Shown here one piece after another: positions 46,731 through 56,774 of a stretch of DNA of 64,000 bases. The notes below the pieces were generated by a model. It did not search any database. It was not told the origin of the DNA and saw nothing but the letters and a program-made list of their open reading frames with translations. Positions within the stretch are counted from its first letter, which is position 1, and each line of letters opens with the position of its first letter. Location of the stretch: positions 10,060,430 to 10,124,429 of the forward strand of contig OZ038383.1 of assembly GCA_964036045.1 (NCBI GenBank). Direction: 5' to 3'. The position numbers and the translations under genes are program-made. This stretch comes from Eutreptiella sp. 'Long Island Sound 2002'. Lineage: Eukaryota; Euglenozoa; Euglenophyceae; Eutreptiales; Eutreptiaceae.

Positions 46731-47035
46731 GTGGGCAAAGTGGCTACATTACCCCTGCTGTCTCTAGGTCCCCAACCCTGAGTGCAGGGGCAAAAATCAG
46801 AAATGGCGACTTGGCCCACATGTGGGCAAGGTGGCTACATCACCCCTGCCGTCTTGGGGGTCCCCAACGCTCAGCACGGGGATAACAATCACAAATGGCT
46901 ACCTGGGCCACATGTGGGCAAAGTGGCTACATCACCCTTGCCGTTTCGGGGGTCCCCGATGTTGAGCACAGGGATAAAAAATCAGAAATGGCTACCTGGC
47001 CCACATGTGGGCAAAGTGGCTTCATCACCCTGAGA
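46731..47035. repeat. 91-93-bp tandem repeat, 3.3 copies
   Basis: Units start GTGGGCAAAGTGGCTACAT at 46731, 46822, 46914 and 47007 (periods 91, 92, 93) and carry a GGTCCCC centre and AAATGGC end. A single related piece is at about 8480-8570 (GCTACATCACCCCTGC, CTCGGGGATCCCC), so the unit is dispersed as well as tandem. Confidence 0.9.
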
Positions 47036-47279
47036 CCCATACATTGTCCTAGAGGTGCATTGCTAGGAGAATCCAGTATGCCTGAGTATAGAGCAGACCC
47101 TCAATTCCATAGTCTAACACGTCCACATGGATGGTGAACTTGCGAGAGCCAGAGGGGATGTGGAGGGAGCTGGTATGTTTGGAGGGGTGAGGTGGATGTG
47201 GAGGTGGAGGGAGCAAAGACTCTTTAATTCTTGAAACACTACCTCATTTCTGGCGTCCTCGAGATAAAGTTTCTCTGAC

Positions 47280-47805
47280 GGGGTACTTTGCACTTCATCT
47301 TGCCCTCCACTCGCTCATCTTTGCCGTGGAGGGCATTGATAAGCGGTGTGGTAAGGGAGGCATAGTGGTGTATGTAAATGGACTACCAAGTATGTACGGG
47401 ACCTTCCAAAGGATTGTATTCCCGTTGGGACTGAAAGTTGGGGCCAGAGAATGGTACATTCCTGTCCTATGTGGCTAGCTTTCCCGCGGCAGTTAGACTC
47501 TACATTGATGATATCCTAGTGGGAAGGCGCCCTACAAGCCGGTGGACAAGAATGCTCTTGGGCTCCCACGCCCTACGGGAGCATTTGAGCTCGTCCGGCA
47601 GCTGTTTGAGGCATGGGAGAACGCCCATGTGCAAGTGAAGCCCTCCAAGTGCCATTTATTCTGCACTTGGCTCAAATATTGCAAGCACATCCTCCACAAA
47701 GGCTGTGGGAGCCATGCCCCTAACAAAGTGGCAACAGTCCGCGGTTGGGCTGAGGAGATGATCTCCACACTGAAGGCCATGATAAAGTTCCTCGGGGTAC
47801 AATAG
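47280..47805 (+). pseudogene. Ty3/gypsy-type reverse transcriptase, frameshifted
   Basis: Pieces of a retroelement RT in at least two frames. Around 47395-47450 YGTFQRIVFPLGLKVGA matches the VMPFGL..AP block. At 47497-47517 LYIDDILVG is the catalytic YxDD box. From 47578 another frame reads LFEAWENAHVQVKPSKCHLF, then an NKVATVRGWA stretch and KFLGVQ, the L...KC.f, P.K...i..w and FLG blocks. Frame breaks and stops kill it. No LTR is seen, but a dispersed 174-bp repeat starts at its 3' end. Confidence 0.85.
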
Positions 47806-47980
47806 GTGCAGAGGTTGCGAGGGGTCTGTTGGAGACAGCTTTGGTGGGGAAAAATTCAGCACACCAAATGTTTGTACGACCCATGTTTCTCACCTTCCTT
47901 CATGTGGGGCACAGACTCCTAATGAGGATTTACGGCATTTTGTATGAGCGGACGTTCGTGCACAACACACACCAACGGCC
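47806..47980 (+). repeat. 174-bp dispersed repeat, copy 2
   Basis: Partner of 18201-18374, same orientation, about 85-90% identical by eye. It begins right after the FLG block of the RT remnant. Confidence 0.85.
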
Positions 47981-48735
47981 ATGGGGTGCAGAAGGCTATC
48001 AGGGGCCTACACGCCATTGTTAGGGGCTTTGAATGGAATCCATCCTCAAGGTCGAGAATGGTCCCCAAATGGGTGCTCTACTGCTGCTGAAGCAGGTCCT
48101 CGATCACCAGCAATGGAAATGTGTCGTCCTCTGCCAGCGCAATGTTTTGTTGTTTTGAGCACACACATCACACACACACAATAGTCTAGGACTCAGCGAC
48201 TGTATGGCCGAATGAGTGCCAGTGTTTACCAACAGGAACTGAGCCGGACAGTAGTGGAGGATGAGGATAGTGAGTATATTATTATAGGGTTGTCGCTTTT
48301 CCCCATGGCGCCCGCAACTGAATTTCCCTGACTTGTTTATGGCCTCAGGTCCATATAACTATGATATCACTTCCCTGTTCAGAGACATATGCCGCCTATA
48401 CATAGCATCTCAAAGACATTCAAACTGTTGCAGTGGAATCGTGATTGAGCCAAGCCAGCAAAGGAAACCCATGCAAGGAAAGACAGCCCACGCCTGCAAG
48501 TGTGCGGTGAGTGCAACAGCAGAACGTTCCAGGGGCACGTGTGATTTGTCACTTACGTGTTAGCTCGGTGGTCATTGACTTGGTGACAATCATTTCAATA
48601 ATTGCTTGTCCATAGTACACTATGGACGCTCAAAGATGAGCAGCTAATGGATGTGATTTCACGCAGTCCTTGCAAGCTGCTTTTCTTCTTGGGATGGCAT
48701 TGCACTAGGATACTGTGCGTGTTTGTATTTGGTGC

Positions 48736-49149
48736 TCATGAATTGTAACATGCTTGCATCCCCGTTTTTTTTGGCTGCATCTTCCTGTTCAAGGGTGTGC
48801 AGATGGGGCTGTTACGGGAGCCACTCACAGCAATCATTTCCAATTTGTGGTGAAGATTCTCACAACGGGTGGGCAATGGACCCATAAAGGATGCGACACA
48901 GTATAGAGCAGAAGGGTGGGCCGTGCTGTTATATGGCTGCCGATCTTTCATGCTTCTGCAAACAGCAGAGTGAAAAGCTGTTGCACTGAAGCCTTCTTCA
49001 ACAGAGTTCAAGCAGTGAAATGATTCACGCGCCTTGAGCTGAAGAAAGCGCACACAGAAAGCTCCTCGTGCACGGTCATGTGCAGTGAACAACTCAACAG
49101 CCGTCACCCATCCCTCACAAAACACACATGCCCCACTGCGTCCGAGCAA
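48736..49149 (-). other. Unidentified ORF divergent from the DUF1538 gene
   Basis: A 137-codon ORF whose start lies 166 bp upstream of, and divergent from, the DUF1538 start codon. A mixed hydrophobic/charged stretch (FHCLNSVEEGFSATAFHSAV) reads like protein. No family recognised; real gene, element fragment and chance all remain open. Confidence 0.25.
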
Positions 49150-49314
49150 TTGGTGAGGTGGATTGTCTGTGCCATGTCCCCAGGGTAGTGTCTCAACGAC
49201 GGAACGGTGAGGTGTTGCACAGGCTCATCCGCGGCCGTTGTGCTGAAACAAACGTGAGTCCAATCACTGCTCATGCTCAGGGTCCCTTTCTTGTTTTCGC
49301 GCTGCTGTCTCACG

Positions 49315-49742
49315 ATGGAGGCGGCACGAACGTCGAACGGAGGGGGTGGAACACCGATGGTGGAGATGGGTCAATGCGCCCTGGAAAAGGGCGACAGTCC
49401 CATCGGCGAATGGGAGGGCTGGCCCTCGTACCTTCGCCACGAACTATGCACGCAGCTCCGGGCGGTTGGTCCGGTGTCTGCGTTCCTCTTCCTGGTGTCC
49501 TTTTACCTGCTGGGCCACCTGCCGCGGGGCACGGTCGGGATCCTGCTGGCCCTCGGGGCGGTCGCCCTCGGTCTGCAGTCTTTCATGTTTGGGCTTTTTC
49601 ACGGGCTGCTGCCGCTAGGAGACCGCGTCGGCACCGAGATGCCCCACCACCTCTCCCTCATCCCCATCCTCCTCATCGCCTTTGGGATGGGGGTCCTTGT
49701 GACGTACGCAGAGCCAGCGCTTGGGGTGGTGCAGACGCTCGG
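49315..49742 (+). CDS. DUF1538 tandem-repeat membrane protein, exon 1
   Basis: First exon of a 585-residue integral membrane protein. Exons 49315-49742, 50716-50998, 52549-52857, 54149-54538 and 56427-56774 join in frame to a stop at 56772. DUF1538 (Pfam) is a family of unknown function, common in bacteria, usually as a ~500-residue multi-pass protein with two homologous halves. This exon gives a ~45-residue hydrophilic N-terminus, membrane segments near residues 52-68, 72-95 and 115-130, the FGLFHGLLPLGDRVGTEMP motif and the AEPAL box (132-136). It ends in phase 2 at a GTATCA donor. The start ATG at 49315 is the first that avoids a hydrophobic leader; ATGs at 49273 and 49357 are alternatives. 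G+C in third positions is very high, unlike the VPS2 and kelch exons. Confidence 0.9.
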
Positions 49743-50715
49743 GTATCACTGTGCTTTTGCCTCCCATGAGTGGCAGTGCAGTGCAGTGCTGGCTGTGAAG
49801 TTCGCTGGTGGTTCCAAGGTTGGTTGGCATCGAGGAAGTGGGATGACCCCCCGGGAACAGAAACGGACTGACTGCTTTGTCAGCCTTCAGGAAACCCCTA
49901 CACCTCATTTACGACCAACACGGAGGAATGCCGCATCACGAGTTTGGACAAGCCCAGACTTTGCGCCAAGCGGCAGTAAAAACCACAATTTGGCGTTGTC
50001 CAAACGATCGTCAGATCGGTGCTGCGTAACATAGAGCTACAGCGGAGGGCTTGGGCCCGTCCCTGGTCGGCATAGATCAGTGCGTGGCGACATCCGCATC
50101 CCGGAGCACTGTAGATTTATTGGCATACGCATGGGCCGGCCACGGGCGGCCATGCCCACAAACAAACCCCGGACACAATGCCCACAAACAAACCGGCTGC
50201 GTCAGTCGTCGGCATGGCGGTCGTCCCACTGCAGGTGGCGTGCTGAGCTCCGGCGTTAGTCAGCTACGGAAATGCCTCCCCCCCCCCCAAGCGCGCACTC
50301 AACACAGTCCCTCCCACTACCCCCCCGCTACGGAACTGTGCTCGCTGCTGACACCGACGTATTCACAGCGGGCCGACGTTTCAGCGAGTGTCGTGGGCCC
50401 AAGTGTGAGGTCGTTCGAGCGTATGGGCCACCCACTGACCTGATGCCTCGGAGGCTGGGGGCAAAGCGGGGCACCGTGCACGGAAAACTGTGATTTTTCG
50501 TTGTAGGACTGCGATCGTGGGAGGGTGTCAGGACTGTGACCTCACGCTCTTGAACTGTTTCCCGTGTCCCATGCGTAGAAAGGGTTGAATGGGGTGCAGG
50601 GGATGCAGGGAACACGCGGACGGACCATATGGCAGGGGCTGAGAAACGGTGCCAGGAGGGCAGCTGCCAACGCTGTGGAGGCCAGCCCTTCAATCGGACC
50701 CTTGCTTCATCCCAG
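49743..50715 (+). other. DUF1538 gene intron 1
   Basis: 973 bases, GT at 49743 and AG at 50714-50715. Nothing repetitive beyond a C run at 50279-50288. Confidence 0.8.
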
Positions 50716-50998
50716 GGCCTTCATCATGAAGGAGGAGGCGCCGTACCTTGTGTACTTGCTGTCCGGCTCCGGCCAGTCCTGGCTCACGCTGGCCGTTGCC
50801 ATCGGGGTCGGCCTGGCGGTGGTGGTGGGGTTGCTGCGCATCCACCACGACAACCGCCTCGCGCCCATCATCTTTGGGCTGGTGTTCGTGACCATCAGTC
50901 TGACGCTGTACGTTGATATGTGCACCGACAAGCGCGAGGTCGTCGCGCTGGCATGGGACCTCGGGGCCATCACTACAGGGCCCGTGACCGTCCCGATG
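50716..50998 (+). CDS. DUF1538 protein, exon 2
   Basis: One base plus 94 codons. It reads KEEAPYLVYLL, then a glycine-rich membrane helix (AVAIGVGLAVVVGLL), a further hydrophobic span, and VVALAWDLGAITTGPVTVPM, the D.GaxTTGPVTVP signature of repeat A. The acceptor at 50714-50715 is the only one whose phase fits exon 1 and gives the expected spacing. Phase 0 end, donor GTGTGT. Confidence 0.92.
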
Positions 50999-52548
50999 GT
51001 GTGTTGAAGTTTCTGTCGCCTTTCTTGTGAAAGCCAACGCACCCGAAACCGTGCCATCCAGTGACTTTGAGCCATAAGCTGCGCCCCCCTTTTCAGCAGC
51101 TCCTCCGGGAAATTCAAGGCAGCACAACAAATCTATTCGCTGGCAGCGTATTGGGAGGGACCCCGTAAGAAGAGCACATGGAAAGGGACGGATTCGAAGA
51201 GTCCAGGAGGAAAACACATGACTGTTGAGAGCATTGTAAATGAGAGGAAGGAATTTTGGTCAGGGGTGAAGGCTGAGCCATAAAAATCAAGAAAATCGCC
51301 CCTCCCAGACCTCCTCTCTCAGCCCCCCCCCCCTCCCCCAGGCCAACACTTAGTTGGGGGGTAATTTTGCGTCATCGCAGGGGAGTCGGCCCCCCTGTGA
51401 CATGCTCACACAACTCCAGGTTTCGCAGAGATAGATGTATTGTTTCGTGGATAATGACATAATTGTGAACTAGTGTCATGGTACCACACAGCACACAGGC
51501 AAGTACCACACAGCACACAGGCAAGTACCACACAGCACACAGGCAAGTGCCACACAGCACACAGGCAAGTACCACACAGCACACAGGCAAGTACCACACA
51601 GCACACAGGCAAGTACCACACAGCACACAGGCAAGTACCACACAGCACACAGGCAAGTACCACACAGCACACAGGCAAGTACCACACAGCACACAGGCAA
51701 GTACCACACAGCACACAGGCAAGTGCCACACAGCACACAGGCAAGTACCACACAGCACACAGGCAAGTACCACACAGCACACAGGCAAGTACCACACAGC
51801 ACACAGGCAAGTACCACACAGCACACAGGCAAGTACCACACAGCACACAGGCAAGTACCACACAGCACACAGGCAAGTACCACACAGCACACAGGCAAGT
51901 ACCACACAGCACACAGGCAAGTACCACACAGCACACAGGCAAGTACCACACAGCACACAGGCAAGTGCCACACAGCACACAGGCAAGTACCACACAGCAC
52001 ACAGGCAAGTACCACACAGCACACAGGCAAGTACCACACAGCACACAGGCAAGTACCACACAGCACACAGGCAAGTGCCACACAGCACACAGGCAAGTAC
52101 CACACAGCACACAGGCAAGTACCACACAGCACACAGGCAAGTGCCACACAGCACACAGGCAAGTACCACACAGCACACAGGCAAGTACCACACAGCACAC
52201 AGGCAAGTACCACACAGCACACAGGCAAGTACCACACAGCACACAGGCAAGTACCACACAGCACACAGGCAAGTACCACACAGCACACAGGCAAGTACCA
52301 CACAGCACACAGGCAAGTACCACACAGCACACAGGCAAGTACCACACAGCACACAGGCAAGTACCACACAGCACACAGGCAAGACGAAGAAGGTCAAGAC
52401 GTGGCTGCATAGCTGGGTGGATGGCAGGGGCCTTTAAACGTCTCAAAAAGCGAAGGAACATGGACACCGGGTTATTTTGAGAATCCCCCCCCATTTCCGG
52501 TCAGAACCTCAGGCGCAGCGAAGGTTGGTTTTGCATCGATTTCCACAG
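50999..52548 (+). other. DUF1538 gene intron 2, holding the 22-bp minisatellite
   Basis: 1550 bases, of which 902 are a 41-copy tandem array. GT at 50999, AG at 52547-52548. Confidence 0.88.
51481..52382. repeat. 22-bp minisatellite, exactly 41 copies
   Basis: Unit GTACCACACAGCACACAGGC plus AA. 902 bases equal 41 units. Copies are identical except A or G at position 3; the five GTGCC variants start at 51547, 51723, 51965, 52075 and 52141. Because 22 is not a multiple of 3 and the unit has no stop, several long frames are open across it on both strands; they are artefacts. Confidence 0.98.
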
Positions 52549-52857
52549 GTGCTGGCGATTGGGATGGGGCTGACGAAGGGGATGGGGCGCGAGCCCACGC
52601 CAGACCAGTCCTTCGGCGTTGTGACGCTGGCCTCGCTGATGCCTGTCAACACTGTCCTGCTTTTTGCCTTGGGCCTCAACAAGGCGTCCATCGCGAGCGC
52701 TCAGGGCCCGGTGCCCATCGAGAAAAATACTTTCGGCATCCGCGACGTCGTCGAAGATGCGTTCGGAGCGACGCAGGCCGTCGTGCCTTTGATCTGTTTT
52801 GTCTTTCTGATCCTGCGCACCCTCCTCAGGCAGCCCATCAGTGGCCACGCCATCGAG
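52549..52857 (+). CDS. DUF1538 protein, exon 3
   Basis: 103 codons, phase 0 both ends (acceptor CCACAG, donor GTACAC). It begins VLAIGMGLTKGMGREPTPDQ, then SFGVVTLASLMPVNTVLLFA, closing repeat A with the family's FGxVxLASxxPxxxVL motif. A hydrophilic linker follows, then a further hydrophobic span (AVVPLICFVFLIL). Confidence 0.92.
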
Positions 52858-54148
52858 GTACACCCTCATCGCCTTTGTTTGGGATCCCCGGACACTGCGG
52901 TTTGCATCCTTTTTCCCAAAAAGCTCTTTGGTGACCGCACGCCACCAGCCCCAGGGACCGATCGACTGACATGGTCCGTTTACAGTCAGCATTCACGGGT
53001 CCTTTGCTGTCTTTGCCCCTTCGACAGCCGAATGCCAAGCACCCAAATGGCCAGCAGTCGCCCACAAACTAACTTCCAGCCCCTGGCACACCGATCACCA
53101 AACGGACGGGGCGCACCACAGAACGGTGGCAGACCTGACCGGCATGCGCGGTGCAGGGGCTTGGGGGCTGTGCGGCGCGGAATTGTGAGACATGGTCCCC
53201 GCGGGAGAGGGGCCTCCTTCGACCACTCACGAAAACGGGGACATATCGTTGCAGTTGTCTGAGAAAGATTCCGTGCCTATTGTCACCGTGCTCCTTGGGT
53301 CTGGGGCATGATTTGGTCCCAAGAACTGTGGGTACATTTGGGCCATGGTCAGGCTTGCGAACAGGACTCGGGCAGGGCAGGAGGGTGCATCCGGGCAGAC
53401 CTGGGCAGAATTTGAATGGTAGATTGTGAGTATCGAGTGGCCCCTCCTTTGTGTCCTTGCTTGTTCCCCCACGTATTGTTGCAGTGCCCCCCATATCTTT
53501 GAGAATGGATTCAGGAGCCAGCCTCCGAAGCCTGCAGCACCATGCACTCCTGATGCACAGGAGTCATGAACAGCATCATCCCCTGTGCCCCAGCCAGACG
53601 TGGATGCCAGCCAGGCTGCCATCAGTGCCAACAGTGAGTCCTTCTTGTATCGGGGCAAAGGAGCATGACCAGTTGCATCGGGGCAGACCCGGGCAGTACA
53701 GGAGGGTGCATCGGGGCAGACCCGGGCAGTACAGGAGGGTGCATCGGGGCAGACCCGGGCAGTACAGGAGGGTGCATCGGGGCAGACCCGGGCAGTACAG
53801 GAGGGTGCATCGGGGCAGACCCGGGCGCCCGGGCCTTATTTGCAAGCCTTGCCATGGTCACCCAGCGCATCTAGTCCCTCATGTCCTTCGAGCCCTCAGC
53901 CATACCCCCCTGAGCGCTCGGTGCAGATACTCCATCACAACCTGAGGATGTTTATGCGTTTCCCCATTCGGTTGTGCGACTGGAATGTGCATGAGAGGCG
54001 TCATAGAGAGCAGGACGTGGTCACAACCCCTTGGGAGCAGGGCCTCGATGCCCCCACCCTTGCCCCATCCTGCCCTAGTGTCACCGTTCCAATGCACCAA
54101 ACCCCCTGCACAGTGCCTGCCTCGGTTCTGATTCGGGTTCTACCACAG
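52858..54148 (+). other. DUF1538 gene intron 3, holding a 33-bp minisatellite
   Basis: 1291 bases, GT at 52858, AG at 54147-54148. Contains the array at 53675-53827 and a related single unit near 53362-53405. Confidence 0.85.
53675..53827. repeat. 33-bp minisatellite, about 4.6 copies
   Basis: Units start GCATCGGGGCAGACCCGGGC at 53675, 53708, 53741, 53774 and 53807, essentially identical. A diverged unit lies ~300 bp upstream. Confidence 0.95.
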
Positions 54149-54538
54149 GTGCGGCGCACCGACCACAGTGCTGAGCACATGCAGCACGAGGCAGAGCTGC
54201 ACCCGGACACAGTCCGAAGCCCCAACCGGGGGCCCAAGCCCTTTGTGTCCGGTAATATGTCACTGTGCTGGGTCTGGCTGGGACTGGTCCTCTTCGCAAT
54301 CGGGATGCGGTACGGGCTGAACGAGCTTGGGGACCGCGTGGGGGCCGTCATTCCTGCGACCTTCAGGAAACTGCCCAGCCTTCCCGGATCCCCCTTCTAC
54401 AGCCACGGTGTCGGGGTGGTCTTGTCATTCGCCACAGCCTTCATCATGGGCTTTGGCGCGACACTTGCCGAGCCAGCGCTGCAGGCGATGGCGGTCACAG
54501 TTGAGGAGCTCACGCACGATGGCCTGTCTGTAAATCAG
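54149..54538 (+). CDS. DUF1538 protein, exon 4
   Basis: 130 codons, phase 0 both ends (acceptor CCACAG, donor GTATGC). A ~35-residue hydrophilic loop opens repeat B, then LGLVLFAIGMRYGLNELGDR parallels the GLFxGLLPLGDRVG motif of exon 1, and GFGATLAEPALQAM gives the second AEPAL box (residues 447-451). Confidence 0.92.
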
Positions 54539-56426
54539 GTATGCCCTGCACCACACCGTTCAGCTCGCACCTTGATGGACTCTGGACCACAACCTGCCCA
54601 TTAATTGGTACAGTCTTTTCTACCAGTGCAAGTTTGCTCCTGGTTGATAGCCCGCTGCCCTCTTGTGTGGATTGCAATCCGTATCTTTCCACATTGCTGC
54701 ACATGACTACACAGTACCTGCCCAGTGCTGAACATGCCAAGACATTTGTGGCTGCGCATTGTGCAAATTGTTTGTTGCACCATGGTTTGTTCTGCCCAGA
54801 AGTACGAGGTACGACCTGGTACAACGTGGTACCCCCAGTGCGACACTGGTACAATCTGCGGATGACCATGATACAACCCTGGTACGACTTTCAATTTTTT
54901 CTTGTGGTTTTCTGGTATGACTGGGGTGATTATTCTCTGCCAATTGGTCAAAAAAAAAATGGCGCTTTCAGCGCCATATTTTCGACGGTTGCTCTAGTGA
55001 GGACCTCAATTTTGTCGCACCATTTTCGAGGTTTGTTCCATCCTTTGGTATGACACCTCCTGTGATTATACCACACTGCACATCATTGTCCCCTCACTAT
55101 GAATTGCCACACACCACCACCCCGGGGGGGGGGGGGCCTTCCCCGCCAGAACTCCAACTCCCCAAGGGGGGCCATTCCGATGGTGTGCCCTTTGGGGCCC
55201 CCAGTCTACTTGGGTCCAGCGTGCGACCATGCCTTTGCCCCCCCCCCTCCTAATAGCGAGGCCTTGTGCCCCCCCCCCCCCCCTTCATCATGCACATGCC
55301 ATTGCGCCGCTGTCCCAAGACCACAGCGACATGTCATAATTGGGCACTGCTTTGGTTGCAGGATGCATCTGCTGTGTACTCCGATTTGCTTTTGTTCGGA
55401 CACTGCAATTCACCACCGCACTGCTGTTGTCATGGGACCTGGTGATACCAAATTCCATACCAAATCAATGCAGAACTGAACTAAGCCATCCCCCATATGA
55501 CACACATGACACCCATTACAGACGCAACTACGTACCGGTGGGACCGCGGATCACTACATATCAGTGCACATTGCTGCATACTGAGTTCTATGATTCCACA
55601 TCAGTCTGCGCACAAAAATGAACATCTAAGCAACACAAAACCTTACAGTCCCATTTGCTGTTGTGTTTCCTGCGTTGCGCTGTCGTCAGCTCAGCCTTCG
55701 GTGGCCCCTGAACAAACGACGGAGGACAAAATGCTTTGCATGCCCCTGCAACAGTGAAACCAGGTGGACCGCACCCCAACGCCCACGGCATGAGCAGGGG
55801 GTCTGAACAAGGGGTGGGGGGAGTTAAAAAGTCTGTTTTCGGGTTTGGGGCCTTTTTTGAATTCCCCACTTGATGCTGAGCATTTTTCAATACACACTTG
55901 TGTGTGTGGGGGGGGGACGGGGGGGCTGCCATCTTGCACGCCCAGAGTCGGCGTGGATTGTGGTGACACATGCATTCAAAATACTACCCGTGGTTGGGGG
56001 TGGTCTAGGGGGTTGTGTTGTGTTGGGCCAGGAGCGGGGCTCCCGGGTGGCGGCATCCTTCCCTGCCTGACACTGGGACTGAACACTTGCCCGGTTCCAA
56101 GGCTGAGAGGACTATGGACAGCCGCGACTGCAGCACCCGGTGGACGGGGTATGCCATCGTGCCGGTGGGGGCCTGTGTGTGTCCTTAGAAGGGAGGGACA
56201 TCCTTTTGCAGGTTCCTGACGGATCCTGCTCCCCATTCCCGCAGCTGTCGTGTGTGTTCGGGGCAATGGCACAGTCATTGGGGTGCGGAGTGAACGTACC
56301 ACTGATCACAGGCTGGGGGGGATACCTGGATACCTGGGGATACCTGGGGACCGGGTGAAAGGTGGGCGAGGCCCGCCCCGTGGGTCGAGGCTGGGGTGCA
56401 TGCCTGCTCAACATTACAATCCTCAG
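54539..56426 (+). other. DUF1538 gene intron 4
   Basis: 1888 bases with TGGTAC-rich text near 54800-54890 and C/G runs at 55123-55135, 55246-55254 and 55271-55283. The family usually has about ten more residues between the AEPAL helix and the next helix than the direct join gives, so a very short exon might be hidden here; none was found. Confidence 0.75.
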
Positions 56427-56774
56427 GTCGTGCTGTCCGTTGCCGTGGGCGTGGGCACGGGCCTGGGCCTTGGAGTCCTCAAACTGATCTACCACATCCC
56501 CCTCGCACCGCTGCTCTACCTTTTGTACGGCCTGGGCCTGGCCCTGACCGCCATGAGCGACGACACCATCGTCAGCATCGCGTGGGACAGTGGCGGCGTG
56601 ACCACGGACGCCATCACGGTGCCGATGGTGCTGTCGCTGGGGCTGGGGTTCGGGGGAGCGCTCCGGTACCCGAACAGCTTCGGGCTGCTGGCACTGGCCT
56701 CCATCTGCCCCATCATCTCCGTGCTGATCTGTGCCCTGCTGTTCCAGACCAAGAAGCATCCTCTCGCGGACTGA
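56427..56774 (+). CDS. DUF1538 protein, exon 5 and stop
   Basis: 115 codons plus TGA. It reads VVLSVAVGVGTGLGLGVLKL, then IVSIAWDSGGVTTDAITVPM, then NSFGLLALASICPIISVLIC. This is repeat B's equivalent of exons 2-3, on one exon. The family signature TTGPVTVP of repeat A is TTDAITVP here. A hydrophilic 8-residue tail ends the protein. The acceptor CCTCAG at 56425-56426 is in phase with exon 4. Confidence 0.93.
   Translation, partial: VVLSVAVGVGTGLGLGVLKLIYHIPLAPLLYLLYGLGLALTAMSDDTIVSIAWDSGGVTTDAITVPMVLSLGLGFGGALRYPNSFGLLALASICPIISVLICALLFQTKKHPLAD

Noticed and set aside
51481-52382. Possible CRISPR array
   Set aside because: The units are directly adjacent with no unique spacers, and the sequence is an intron of a eukaryotic gene.
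51372-52494. Several 230-362-codon open frames on both strands
   Set aside because: They are generated by the 22-bp minisatellite, which has no stop in most frames and whose length is not a multiple of 3; the peptides are pure 22-residue repeats.
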